Shown here: piece after piece, positions 12,011-20,228 of the stretch | How positions within the stretch are numbered: the first letter of the stretch is position 1 | How the letters are laid out: the number at the start of each line of letters is the position of its first letter | The notes under the pieces: generated by a model | What the model was told of the DNA's origin: nothing | What the model saw: the letters and a program-made list of their open reading frames with translations, nothing else | Databases searched by the model: none | Source: Candidatus Onthoplasma faecigallinarum | GTDB taxonomy: Bacteria; Bacillota; Clostridia; Christensenellales; UBA1242 | Assembly: GCA_018715225.1 (NCBI GenBank) | Contig: DVMB01000064.1 | Location: 1 to 21,435, forward strand | DNA: 21,435 bases | Direction: 5' to 3' | Made by a program: the position numbers and the translations under genes

Positions 12011-12098
12011 TGGCGGAGAGTGGCGGATTCGAACCGCCGGAAGCTTTCACTTCATCGCTTTTCGAGAGCGACACATTCGACCACTCTGACAACTCTCC
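12011..12098 (-). tRNA. tRNA-Ser(CGA)
   Basis: On the minus strand GGAGAGT pairs with ACTCTCC, then discriminator G and encoded CCA (12011-12013). The anticodon stem TCGCT/AGCGA closes the loop CTCGAAA with anticodon CGA (codon UCG). The long variable arm and 88-nt length fit class II serine tRNA, and the T loop is TTCGAAT. The 250 bp upstream (12099-12349) contain only AT-rich sequence and the dnaN terminator; I could not identify a convincing promoter. Confidence 0.94.
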
Positions 12099-12304
12099 AT
12101 ATTTTTCATAAAACGAATAATATGTTTTTTTGTTCTTTTAGTTTATAATCTTAACTTTTATTTTTTATACCGTTAGATAATGACTCTTACTTTAAATAAA
12201 ATATTTGATACACAATGATTTCTAAAAAATCAAAATTTATTATTCTTCTCTATGTCTCTATAAGGAATAATAATAAGTATATACTATTTTTTAAAATTAA
12301 TCAA

Positions 12305-12339
12305 TAAAAAAATTACCCACAAAACATATAATTTTGTGG
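12305..12339 (-). terminator. dnaN terminator
   Basis: CCACAAAA (12317-12324) and TTTTGTGG (12332-12339) with a 7-nt loop. On the minus strand it is followed by GTAATTTTTTT. It lies 11 bp after the dnaN stop. Confidence 0.85.
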
Positions 12340-12343
12340 ATAA
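12335..12343 (-). promoter_or_regulatory. Consensus DnaA box overlapping the dnaN terminator
   Basis: TTATCCACA on the minus strand, an exact match to the DnaA box. It is more than 1.3 kb from the main box cluster, and part of it belongs to the terminator stem. Confidence 0.5.
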
Positions 12344-12349
12344 CTAAAT

Positions 12350-13447
12350 TTATCTAGACTTAACAGGCAATATCAAGAATATGAAATCATTCCCTTCACA
12401 TGGAGTGATGACGCATGGCTGAATTGGACTATTGAAATTCATCTTGATATATGGATTGTCAATCACCCTTAAGCAATCGCTAAAATATTTTGAGTTAAAC
12501 GAAATATTTAGGTCATTACCTTTCACTCCAACGGTAATATTTTCTTTGGTGTTGCCTATCTCGCTATTGGATGTCAACATCAAATTTTTCTCTTTGATGT
12601 CAAATTTAACAAGATTGTTCTTGTCAATTTTTGATAGTACACTTGCTCTATCAATGGCGTCCTCTAGTTGTTCACGATTGATAGTAACGACTGTAGAAAA
12701 TTCTTTAGGAACGATCTGTCTATAGTTTATAAATTGCCCATCTATCAGTCGATTGATGATTATGGTATCTCCCAAATCAATCATAATATTGTTTGAATGA
12801 ATATAAACTTTGACTGTCCCTTCGTTATCCAACATCTTAACAACTTCGTTTAAATTCTTCCCTGGAACGATGATCTTGAAATCAGCGGTAGACATAACCA
12901 AATTTTTGTTTGATATGCTCAATCTACAACCGTCTACTGCAACGGCTTTAATAGTATTTTGATTTGTTTCTATTAAAATACCTTTCAAAATAGGCCTACT
13001 ATCGTCCTGAGCAACAGCATAAAAGACATTGTTTATCAAAGTCTTGAAATCTTCTTTGTTGATTTCAAAGTAATTATCTTTTTGAATTTCTTTTAGACTA
13101 GGAAATTCGTTGATTTCCATACATTGTAGACAGCCTTCGCTATCGGTATAAGAGATTTTTAATTGATTCTTTTCGTTCAATTCACACAAAATTTGTTCGT
13201 TTGTAAGTTTACGAATATATTCGCCAAACAACCTACCAGGAACAACAGTTTCGCCAGCATTATAAACTTCTGCTCTAATTGTCTTTTCGATGCTCATTTC
13301 CAAATCAGTTGCAGTCAAAACTAGTTTATCATCAACGCAGACCATTTTTATGCCCTCAAGAATTTGAGAAGTGGTCTTGTTGCTGATAGCTTTTGATACG
13401 ACACTGATTGCTTCACTGAGCTCTAGTCCATCACATCTAAATTTCAT
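12350..13447 (-). CDS. dnaN: DNA polymerase III subunit beta (sliding clamp)
   Basis: A 365-residue ring-forming clamp that tethers polymerase III to DNA. Three similar domains are recognisable: the N-terminal MKFRCDGLELSEAISVVSKA with TSQILEGIKM, a middle domain with FYAVAQDDSRPILKGILIE, and a C-terminal domain ending in IQPCVITPCEGNDFIFLILPVKSR (in part), the usual C-terminal strand. Length is standard. The start has AAGGAG five bases upstream. The gene is transcribed away from dnaA rather than following it, with its own promoter at 13502-13530 and terminator at 12305-12339. Confidence 0.97.
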   Translation of the reverse strand: MKFRCDGLELSEAISVVSKAISNKTTSQILEGIKMVCVDDKLVLTATDLEMSIEKTIRAEVYNAGETVVPGRLFGEYIRKLTNEQILCELNEKNQLKISYTDSEGCLQCMEINEFPSLKEIQKDNYFEINKEDFKTLINNVFYAVAQDDSRPILKGILIETNQNTIKAVAVDGCRLSISNKNLVMSTADFKIIVPGKNLNEVVKMLDNEGTVKVYIHSNNIMIDLGDTIIINRLIDGQFINYRQIVPKEFSTVVTINREQLEDAIDRASVLSKIDKNNLVKFDIKEKNLMLTSNSEIGNTKENITVGVKGNDLNISFNSKYFSDCLRVIDNPYIKMNFNSPIQPCVITPCEGNDFIFLILPVKSR

Positions 13448-13461
13448 AACACTCCTTCTAA

Positions 13462-13488
13462 GATTTTGTTGCCCCCTTACGCAAAATC
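13462..13488. repeat. Inverted repeat in the dnaN leader
   Basis: GATTTTG (13462-13468) and CAAAATC (13482-13488) flank a 13-nt loop containing CCCCC, between the predicted dnaN transcription start and its ribosome site. A stem-loop may form in the leader; no regulatory family is recognised. Confidence 0.45.
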
Positions 13489-13501
13489 ATGTTACATGAC
13501 T

Positions 13502-13530
13502 ATATTATCAAACGCAAGTCAATATGTCAA
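13502..13530 (-). promoter_or_regulatory. dnaN promoter
   Basis: On the minus strand TTGACA (13525-13530), 17 nt, TAATAT (13502-13507). The predicted leader is about 48 nt. Confidence 0.75.
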
Positions 13531-13577
13531 ATAATTTTACGAATCTTGTCGAAAATTTTTATTTATTAAAATCAAAG

Positions 13578-13600
13578 AAAATACTATAAAATAGTATTTT
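13578..13600. repeat. Perfect 10-bp inverted repeat in oriC
   Basis: AAAATACTAT (13578-13587), loop AAA, ATAGTATTTT (13591-13600), in the AT-rich part of the origin. Confidence 0.7.
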
Positions 13601-13671
13601 ACACGCACACGCACGTAGATTAAATTTTTAATTTTTTTTGTTTTTTTGATAGTGATTTTTTTATTAGGCGG

Positions 13672-13817
13672 TGTGGAAATGTGGACAACTTTTTATACCC
13701 CAATATTTTGTAGTGTAAAGTGCTGTTTTCGACAAAATACACACAAATTTTATCCACAATCAGTGTGTGTAACTGTGTTGAAATTATTGTTGATAACCTA
13801 AAGAGCGAGGTGGATAA
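13672..13817. promoter_or_regulatory. DnaA box cluster
   Basis: An exact box TTATCCACA lies at 13750-13758 (plus strand). Boxes with one mismatch on the minus strand are TTGTCCACA (13680-13688), TTATCAACA (13788-13796) and TTATCCACC (13809-13817). ATTTCCACA (13672-13680) has two mismatches and touches its neighbour, forming a close pair. Confidence 0.82.
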
Positions 13818-13925
13818 CTATAAAAAACAGAGTATGAAAGCATGCGAATAGACCTTTTCAAATCATTCATTTACTTTAAAAATATATGCGACAGCAATTT
13901 TTGACTATATTTTTATTGGTGCCAA

Positions 13926-13954
13926 TTGACAACCGACCCGAATTATTATATAAT
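13926..13954 (+). promoter_or_regulatory. dnaA promoter, full consensus
   Basis: TTGACA (13926-13931), a 17-nt spacer, TATAAT (13949-13954). It starts about 25 nt before the dnaA ATG, downstream of the DnaA boxes, so DnaA could repress its own gene only by spreading or looping. Confidence 0.9.
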
Positions 13955-13985
13955 ATAATTAGTTATAGTAATTTAGGAGATGCGT

Positions 13986-15335
13986 ATGTTCTTACTGGAT
14001 CAGTGGAAGAAAGTTCTAAACAAACTTGAAAACGAAGTTACAGCTGTTACATTCGATTTATGGATAAATACATTGACTCCAATACAATATGCTAATGATG
14101 AATTGATATTAATGGCTCCAAGCGTTACTGCAAAAAATCAAGTTAATCAACCAGGAATATTTGAAAAGATAACAAAATGTGTCCGTCAAGAGTTTACTCC
14201 ATATACATATGTAAGAGTTACCGAAAATCAAGAATATGAACAAAACATAAGAAAACAAGACGAAGAATTAGAAAAAATCATGAAAGAATCGCCTAATTTG
14301 AAGTCAAAATTCAATAAAAAATATACTTTTGAAAATTTTGTTGTAGGAAAATCTAACCAAGTTGTATGTGCAGCAATGCAAAGCGTGGCCGAACATCCTA
14401 GTCAAAAATTTAATCCATTATTCATATATGGAGGGGTTGGACTTGGGAAAACTCACTTGTTGCACGCAGTAGGAAATTATTTGAATGAACATAGACCTGA
14501 TTTAAACGTACTATATGTAACTTGCGAAAAGTTTACCAATGATTATGTAGATTCAATCCGTAATGGAAAAGAAAAATCAAATCTAGATTTTAGAGACAAG
14601 TATCGTAGCGTAGATGTGCTAATGATTGATGATATTCAATTTATTAGCAACAAAATGGGAATTCAGGAAGAATTCTTCCACACATTTAATGATTTATATC
14701 AAAATAACAAACAAATTATCATAGCCAGCGACCGTTCTCCAAAAGAGATGAGTGCTTTAGAAGAAAGGTTGAGAAGTAGATTTAGTAGTGGACTGATACA
14801 AGATATTCAAGAGCCAGATTATGAGACGAAAGTTGCCATTATTAAGAAAAAATGTAGTCAGGAAGGATATCTGGTAGACGAAGATGTAGTTGATTTCATA
14901 GCACAGAAGACAGGAACCAACATTCGTGAGATGGAAGGAATCTTATCAAAAGTAGTCTTTTATAGTAGTTTGCTAGGGAAAACCCATGCGACAATGGAAG
15001 ATGCTCATGAAGCATTGAAAGATTATGGAGAGACAGAAAAAACAAATTTGGACGCAGAAAAGATATTAAATACTGTATGTGACTTCTTCAAAGTAACGAA
15101 AGAAGATTTGATAGGCAAGAAGAAAAACAAAGAGATAGTAGAACCTAGACAATTGTGTATATATCTAATCAATGATATGTTAAACATACCTTTGACAGCA
15201 ATTGGTGCAATATTTGGAGGGAGAGATCATACGACAATCATGCATGCTAGAGATAAAATTGGCAATCAAGTAAAAGTCAATCCACACATTAGAACATTGG
15301 TAAACGATATAAAATCACAATTGTTAAAATATTAA
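13986..15335 (+). CDS. dnaA: Chromosomal replication initiator DnaA
   Basis: A 449-residue AAA+ initiator. Domain I is at the N-terminus (WKKVLNKLENEVTAVTFDLW), followed by a short charged linker. Domain III has Walker A GGVGLGKTHL (149-158), Walker B LMIDDIQF and the arginine-containing EERLRSRF. Domain IV binds DnaA boxes through its helix-turn-helix and the signature GGRDHTTIMHA (411-421). The ATG at 13986 is chosen because AGGAG lies six bases before it; an in-frame ATG at 13980 touches the same ribosome site. Contrary to most Bacillota, dnaN does not follow; recF converges from the right across a shared terminator. Confidence 0.97.
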   Translation: MFLLDQWKKVLNKLENEVTAVTFDLWINTLTPIQYANDELILMAPSVTAKNQVNQPGIFEKITKCVRQEFTPYTYVRVTENQEYEQNIRKQDEELEKIMKESPNLKSKFNKKYTFENFVVGKSNQVVCAAMQSVAEHPSQKFNPLFIYGGVGLGKTHLLHAVGNYLNEHRPDLNVLYVTCEKFTNDYVDSIRNGKEKSNLDFRDKYRSVDVLMIDDIQFISNKMGIQEEFFHTFNDLYQNNKQIIIASDRSPKEMSALEERLRSRFSSGLIQDIQEPDYETKVAIIKKKCSQEGYLVDEDVVDFIAQKTGTNIREMEGILSKVVFYSSLLGKTHATMEDAHEALKDYGETEKTNLDAEKILNTVCDFFKVTKEDLIGKKKNKEIVEPRQLCIYLINDMLNIPLTAIGAIFGGRDHTTIMHARDKIGNQVKVNPHIRTLVNDIKSQLLKY

Positions 15336-15352
15336 AAATAAAAAATAATACA

Positions 15353-15381
15353 AAAAAAACTGCAAATTTTGCAGTTTTTTT
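15353..15381. terminator. Bidirectional terminator between dnaA and recF
   Basis: A7-CTGC, 7-nt loop, GCAG-T7. The symmetric A and T runs let it serve both converging genes. Confidence 0.88.
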
Positions 15382-15410
15382 GTTAAAATATGACAAAATT
15401 TTACATATTT

Positions 15411-16487
15411 TTAAATTATATTACCTTTTTCTATTTTTATTTCATTGTATTCTAAATTGGTTTCAGGAACTTTTGTACAAGTAATTAGAGTTTGAAAATT
15501 AGTACAAAGTTTTAGAAGTCGATTTTGTCTAGCACCATCCAATTCACTCAAAACGTCATCAAGAAGTAATACAGGGTATTCACCGATTTCTTTTTTAATA
15601 ACCTCCATTAATGCAAGTTTGATGACCAAAGCGACAGTACGTTGCTGACCTTGGCTTGCATAATATTTACAATCTAGATCATTGATTTTAAAAATTATAT
15701 CATCACGATGTGGACCAAAACATGTGTATTTTAGTTCCAGTTCTTTTTCTATGCTTTTATTGAATATCTCTACTAAATCGTCATGAATAGATAGATTTTC
15801 TTTTGGTTTATAACTATACTCAATGGATAAATTTTCATCAATTGTTATTAATTTATGAATATTTTTGGCAATTTTTTTTAAATTTTCAATAAATTCTAGC
15901 CTCTTTTTTATTATTTGTTCTGCAGTGTCAATTAGCTGTGGGGTAAATAATTTAAGTTGTTCAATCTTGACTTCATCGCTATCTAAACTTTTTAATATTG
16001 TATTTCTTTGTTTTAATATCTTTTCATATTTAATGAGATTATATAAATATGGTCTATCAAACTGACTGATAGACACATCTAAAAAAGTTCTTCTATCCTC
16101 GGGTACTTCTTTTATGAGTTTCAACTCATCTGGGCTAAAAAATACAACTGAAAGACAACCTACAAGTTCAGTGATTTTTAAAATGTTTAAATTATTGATC
16201 TTGATAGCTTTCTTGTTTGTTTTGTCCAAATACATCTGTATGTTTTTTTTGCCTGCCACTGTTTCAAAATCAATTTCAATTTTTGATTTGTCTTCATTAA
16301 ACATTATCAGTTGTTTATCTTTACTGTTTTTAGGACTTTTTCCAACACTTAAAAGATATATGCTTTCAAGCAAGTTTGTTTTTCCTTGGGCATTCTTGCC
16401 TACAATGAAGTTCAAACCATCTTTCAAATTTATAATTGCATTTTTGTAGTTTCTAAAGTTATTGAGTTTGATCGTAGTGATTTTCAT
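15411..16487 (-). CDS. recF: DNA replication and repair protein RecF
   Basis: A 358-residue SMC-like ATPase that loads RecA at single-strand gaps. Walker A is GKNAQGKTN (30-38). The ABC-type signature region is YYASQGQQRTVAL, and Walker B is LLLDDVLSELD near the C-terminus. The N-terminal MKITTIKLNNFRNY is typical and fixes the start at 16487; a longer frame to 16523 would begin inside the -35 box. The ATG has no ribosome site and follows the -10 by seven bases, so the mRNA is probably leaderless. In most relatives recF follows dnaN on the same strand; here it opposes dnaA and is separated from dnaN. Confidence 0.96.
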   Translation of the reverse strand: MKITTIKLNNFRNYKNAIINLKDGLNFIVGKNAQGKTNLLESIYLLSVGKSPKNSKDKQLIMFNEDKSKIEIDFETVAGKKNIQMYLDKTNKKAIKINNLNILKITELVGCLSVVFFSPDELKLIKEVPEDRRTFLDVSISQFDRPYLYNLIKYEKILKQRNTILKSLDSDEVKIEQLKLFTPQLIDTAEQIIKKRLEFIENLKKIAKNIHKLITIDENLSIEYSYKPKENLSIHDDLVEIFNKSIEKELELKYTCFGPHRDDIIFKINDLDCKYYASQGQQRTVALVIKLALMEVIKKEIGEYPVLLLDDVLSELDGARQNRLLKLCTNFQTLITCTKVPETNLEYNEIKIEKGNII

Positions 16488-16494
16488 TTGTAAT

Positions 16495-16523
16495 ATTATA
16501 TTATGAAAATTTTGAGTTGTCAA
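16495..16523 (-). promoter_or_regulatory. recF promoter, full consensus, leaderless
   Basis: On the minus strand TTGACA (16518-16523), 17 nt, TATAAT (16495-16500). The predicted start at 16487-16488 coincides with the ATG. Confidence 0.88.
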
Positions 16524-16756
16524 ATCAAAAAAATTTAATATTTATATAAAATTAGTCAAAAAACGACAAAAAATTTAATATTAATACTAAATTTTTTTAT
16601 TTTATTTATATTATAATTACTTTGTTATTAATAACCTATTATATTTATTACATATATATGTATATATAAGTATATATAATACTATATATAATATATAACC
16701 TATAACAATTTTATAAAAATAAAATAGTTAATAAAACAAAACAAAAAGGAGAAAAT
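16524..16756. other. Extremely AT-rich spacer upstream of the unknown gene
   Basis: By eye count only about 24 of 233 bases are G or C. It contains alternating TA stretches (16650-16700) with several TATAAT-like words, so a promoter for the rightward gene is likely but cannot be placed. No DnaA boxes were seen. Confidence 0.6.
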
Positions 16757-17554
16757 ATGAAATTTACAGAATTAAGAATATTAGTAGACAAAATTATTGA
16801 ATTACAAGTAGAAATTGAAAAAATTAAAAAAGAGAACAATAAAAATTCAGCAGAAAAAAGGAGTTTTGATTCTAGTATAAGTGGTACGACAAAAAATGAA
16901 AAATTGGATCAAATCAGTTTTTTAATTAATTCAAAACAAAAAGAAATAAGAAAGATCGACAGCATATTATCCAAAGAACTGGGGGATTGGCACAAATTTT
17001 TTTGGGTGGATATAGATGAATTAAATATTTTATTGAATGAATATCTAAAATCTCAAAATATGAATGGATATTTTGTTTTGAGTGTTGAAAGGCAAGACAA
17101 TCAAAATCATATTACAGGAGAGATGAAAGCAAGCGATTTTTTGAAAATAAAATACATAACAGACAAAGAATTTATATATACTATAAAACTTCTTGATTCA
17201 AAATATGATTTTCCAGATATTAAAAATTTAATAATGAAAGCTTTGAATAGAAACCAATTGAAAACAAACAATATAAAACTATCTCCAGAAATTTTGAGTG
17301 ATAGTGCGTGGCAAGAGTTTGAAACTGCAATGTATCCATTATTAATAAGAAAAATTTACTGGGAAGCGGTGAAACGTTCCATCGAAAAACTGACTTCAAA
17401 GAAGCAAGAGTTGTTGACCCGAACAGTAAATGAAAATGTGTCGAGAGTGGAAAAATTAAACGAAGAAATAAGATCTTTGAATAAAAACAGTCTGTCATGT
17501 ATAAGTGAAAGAGTAAAGATTTTTGGAAATTCTGGTCTAAATATTAACGAATAA
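16757..17554 (+). CDS. Unknown coiled-coil protein between recF and rsmG
   Basis: I do not recognise this 265-residue protein. It is lysine- and glutamate-rich with predicted coiled coils at both ends: about 8-75 (heptad-like VDKIIELQVEIEKIKKENN and later NSKQKEIRKIDSIL) and about 205-250 (VKRSIEKLTSKKQELL, EKLNEEIRSL). A compact middle (about 78-200) includes GDWHKFFWVDIDELNILL and a LSVERQD strand. No signal peptide, membrane segment or metal motif is seen. The start is well supported by AAAGGAGAAAAT. Its position in the origin region might hint at a chromosome or cell-cycle role, but no homology supports that. Confidence 0.75.
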   Translation: MKFTELRILVDKIIELQVEIEKIKKENNKNSAEKRSFDSSISGTTKNEKLDQISFLINSKQKEIRKIDSILSKELGDWHKFFWVDIDELNILLNEYLKSQNMNGYFVLSVERQDNQNHITGEMKASDFLKIKYITDKEFIYTIKLLDSKYDFPDIKNLIMKALNRNQLKTNNIKLSPEILSDSAWQEFETAMYPLLIRKIYWEAVKRSIEKLTSKKQELLTRTVNENVSRVEKLNEEIRSLNKNSLSCISERVKIFGNSGLNINE

Positions 17555-17556
17555 AA

Positions 17557-17580
17557 AAGTCGTGTTTTACGACTTCTTTT
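17557..17580. terminator. Bidirectional terminator after the unknown gene and rsmG
   Basis: AAGTCGT (17557-17563), loop GTTTT, ACGACTT (17569-17575), then CTTTTT. An A-run precedes it, giving a T-run for the leftward rsmG transcript. Confidence 0.85.
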
Positions 17581-17601
17581 TAAACAATAACAAATTTTTA
17601 T

Positions 17602-18279
17602 TTATAGTGGTTTTAATTTAGGGAGATTTTTGTCTCTAGGATATTTTACTGGAGTTGGGTTTACTTTTTTGATAATCACTATATTTCTTTCTCCCATTTC
17701 GTTTGGCAAAGTGAAGTGAAGAGTCTTGACATGTTTTCCTCCTAAAATGGTCAATGCTGATTTTGATAAGTCTAACTCTTCATCAATGTTTGATCCTTTG
17801 TATGCGATCATTATTCCACCGACTTTCAAAAGAGGTAAGATGTATTCCGCTAAGGTATTTAGTTTGGCAACTGCTCTAGCAACTCCCACATCAAATTTTT
17901 CCCTATTAGTTTTTGCAAAGTCCTCTGCACGCATGTGAATGTTGGTAGATTTTATATTCAATTTTTTGCATATGTAATTCAAAAAAGTGATTCTTTTGTT
18001 TAATGAATCCAACATGGTTATATCTATATCTGGTCTAACAATTTTTATCGGTAGGCTAGGAAAACCTGCTCCAGCACCAACATCTATCAGTCTTGCATTT
18101 TGTTGTATTTCGTCAACAGATAATATGCTGTCCAAAAAATGTTTGATGAAAACTTCATTTTTATCTATAATGGATGTAAGATTAACTTTTTCGTTATACG
18201 AAATAAGATTTTGATAATAAATATCAAAATAATTTTTATTTTTTTCTATTAAATTAATATAATTTTCAATATTTTTCAT
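17602..18279 (-). CDS. rsmG: 16S rRNA (guanine-N7) methyltransferase RsmG
   Basis: A 225-residue class I methyltransferase that modifies G527 (E. coli numbering) of 16S rRNA; its loss gives low-level streptomycin resistance in other bacteria. The SAM-binding motif is LIDVGAGAGFPSLPIKI (about 62-78). The family's N-terminal helix (LISYNEKVNLTSI) and HFLDSIL precede it, and FDVGVARAVAKLNTLAEYILPLL and YKGSNIDEEL follow. Length is close to the usual 215-240. The ATG lies 33 bp after mnmG with no ribosome site, only A-rich sequence. It is probably cotranscribed with mnmG, and it reads toward the origin. Confidence 0.95.
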   Translation of the reverse strand: MKNIENYINLIEKNKNYFDIYYQNLISYNEKVNLTSIIDKNEVFIKHFLDSILSVDEIQQNARLIDVGAGAGFPSLPIKIVRPDIDITMLDSLNKRITFLNYICKKLNIKSTNIHMRAEDFAKTNREKFDVGVARAVAKLNTLAEYILPLLKVGGIMIAYKGSNIDEELDLSKSALTILGGKHVKTLHFTLPNEMGERNIVIIKKVNPTPVKYPRDKNLPKLKPL

Positions 18280-18312
18280 ATTTTTTTAATTTTTATTTAA
18301 TAAATAAATAAT

Positions 18313-20184
18313 TTAAATATATTTTTTTAATTTTAAATAGACTAATAAAACATTTATATCGCTTGGGCTGACCCCATCTATACGTTTTGCTTGACCGAGA
18401 GTATTGGGTTTAAATTTGTTTAACTTTTGTCTCGCTTCTAGTCTTAGTCCCAAAATTGAATTGTAGTCTATATCAGGTAGAGATATATTCTCAATCTTTT
18501 TTAATTTTTCTATCTGTTCTAATTCTTTTTTGATGTAGCCTTCATATTTAATTTCTGTATTTATATAATCCAAAATATTGTTAGGTATGTTTTCAAAAAG
18601 ATTAAAATATTTTTGTATATCAAAGATAGTAATATTGTTTCTTTTGATACATTCTTTTAGAGTTAAACCAGATTTTGGTAGGCTCTCCTTTTTGTCGGTA
18701 AATAGTTTTTCTAAGATGCTAGGGTTGCACATCTTTTTTAGTTCACTGTTTACCTCGTCAATCATCTTCAATTTTTGTTTGTATAATTTGTATCTTTTGT
18801 TGTCAACAAGTCCAATTTGTCTACCTATTTCTGTCAATCTTATATCACAGTTGTCCTGTCTTAGAATCAATCTATATTCGGCTCTACTTGTCATCATGCG
18901 GTAGGGTTCAATGATGTCTTTTGTTACTAAATCATCTATCAAAACTCCAATATAGGCTTGGTCTCTACGCAACACAACGGGGGGAAGAGAGTCTATATAT
19001 CTTTCGGCATTAATACCTGCCATCAAGCCTTGAGCGGCAGCCTCTTCATAGCCACTGGTACCATTGATTTGACCAGCGAAGAAAAGACCTGAGATTTTTT
19101 TACTTTCTAGATTGTTTTTCAGTTCAGTCGCATTGATACAATCATATTCAATTGCGTATGCAAATCTCATAATTTTGACATTTTCAAATCCGCCGATCAA
19201 TCTATACATCTTTCTTTGGACATCGGTAGGCATACTGCTGGATATTCCTTGAACATAGACTTCGTCGGTCAAAGCGCTCTCTGGCTCTAAAAATAATTGA
19301 TGACGTTCTTTGTCAGCAAAACGCATGATTTTATCTTCTATACTAGGGCAATATCTAGGACCAATACCTTTGATCTTTCCTGAATATAGAGGTGCACGAT
19401 CAATATTCTCACGGATACAATTATGCATGGCCTCGGTAGTGTATCCAAGATAGCACACACGTTTATTTTTAGGTTGTTTATTGTAATTCAGTTGAGAAAA
19501 ACTAACGTTTAGATTGTCTCCTGGTTGAATTTCAAACTTCGAATAATCAATACTTTTGCCGTCAACTCGAGCGGGAGTTCCCGTCTTGAATCGACGAATT
19601 TCTATACCCAAATCAATTAGGGATTTTGTCAGCAAATTGCTTGGTTCGAATCCGTTGGGACCTGTGTTTTTTGTATAATCGCCAATTATCACTTTGCTAT
19701 TTAAATAAACGCCAGTACATACAACAACTGCTTTGCAAGAGAAGACTTCGCCCATGCCCGTTTTGATACCGACAATTTTGTTTTGTTCAACAAGAATTTC
19801 TGCAACTTCACACTGCAATATGTCTAAGTTTTTTTGTCTTTCAAGCGTGTGCTTCATTTCATTGTGATATTCAACCTTATCTACTTGTGCACGCAAAGAT
19901 TGGACGGCAGGACCTTTGCCCGAATTTAACATTCTCAGTTGCAAGAGAGATTTGTCAGCGTTGACGCCCATCTCTCCACCTAGTGCATCAATCTCGCCAG
20001 CTAGTTGACCTTTTGCTGTTCCACCAATGCTAGGGTTGCAGGCCAAAAATGCTATGCTGTCTAGATTCAAGGTGGTAAGCAGTGTCTTTTTGTTTAAGCG
20101 TGCCAAAGCTAAGGCCGCTTCACTGCCAGCATGCCCACTTCCAATAACTATCGCATCATAATTATCAATAACATTCTCTAACAT
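18313..20184 (-). CDS. mnmG: tRNA uridine-34 5-carboxymethylaminomethyl modification enzyme MnmG
   Basis: A 623-residue FAD protein that, with MnmE, adds a carboxymethylaminomethyl group to wobble uridine of several tRNAs. The FAD-binding motif IVIGSGHAGSEAALALAR starts at residue 12. The family signature GIGPRYCPSIEDKIMRF, the GTSGYEEAAAQG segment and the C-terminal tRNA-binding region (LGQAKRIDGVSPSDINVLLVYL) are all present, so it is full length. The start has no ribosome site but stands eight bases after a -10 box, so its own transcript would be nearly leaderless. It may also be read through from mnmE, 44 bp upstream. Confidence 0.97.
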   Translation of the reverse strand: MLENVIDNYDAIVIGSGHAGSEAALALARLNKKTLLTTLNLDSIAFLACNPSIGGTAKGQLAGEIDALGGEMGVNADKSLLQLRMLNSGKGPAVQSLRAQVDKVEYHNEMKHTLERQKNLDILQCEVAEILVEQNKIVGIKTGMGEVFSCKAVVVCTGVYLNSKVIIGDYTKNTGPNGFEPSNLLTKSLIDLGIEIRRFKTGTPARVDGKSIDYSKFEIQPGDNLNVSFSQLNYNKQPKNKRVCYLGYTTEAMHNCIRENIDRAPLYSGKIKGIGPRYCPSIEDKIMRFADKERHQLFLEPESALTDEVYVQGISSSMPTDVQRKMYRLIGGFENVKIMRFAYAIEYDCINATELKNNLESKKISGLFFAGQINGTSGYEEAAAQGLMAGINAERYIDSLPPVVLRRDQAYIGVLIDDLVTKDIIEPYRMMTSRAEYRLILRQDNCDIRLTEIGRQIGLVDNKRYKLYKQKLKMIDEVNSELKKMCNPSILEKLFTDKKESLPKSGLTLKECIKRNNITIFDIQKYFNLFENIPNNILDYINTEIKYEGYIKKELEQIEKLKKIENISLPDIDYNSILGLRLEARQKLNKFKPNTLGQAKRIDGVSPSDINVLLVYLKLKKYI

Positions 20185-20192
20185 AGTTTTAA

Positions 20193-20220
20193 ATTATATC
20201 ACATTTTCATAAAATTTCAA
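20193..20220 (-). promoter_or_regulatory. mnmG promoter with extended -10
   Basis: On the minus strand TTGAAA (20215-20220), 16 nt, TGA-TATAAT (-10 at 20193-20198). The predicted start falls one or two bases from the mnmG ATG. It lies in the 44-bp gap after mnmE. Confidence 0.72.
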
Positions 20221-20228
20221 TGTTTTAT

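Larger units (their letters stand above)
13540..13830. other. oriC: Replication origin (oriC) between dnaN and dnaA
   Basis: The 532-bp gap between divergent dnaN and dnaA contains a cluster of DnaA boxes (13672-13817) next to a very AT-rich tract (about 13550-13660, with long T runs), a likely unwinding element. TTATTA followed by GGCGG (13661-13671) directly borders the boxes; read on the minus strand this gives boxes, a GC-rich patch, TAATAA and then A-rich DNA, similar to the basal unwinding system of Bacillus. A 10-bp perfect hairpin lies at 13578-13600. Confidence 0.82.
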
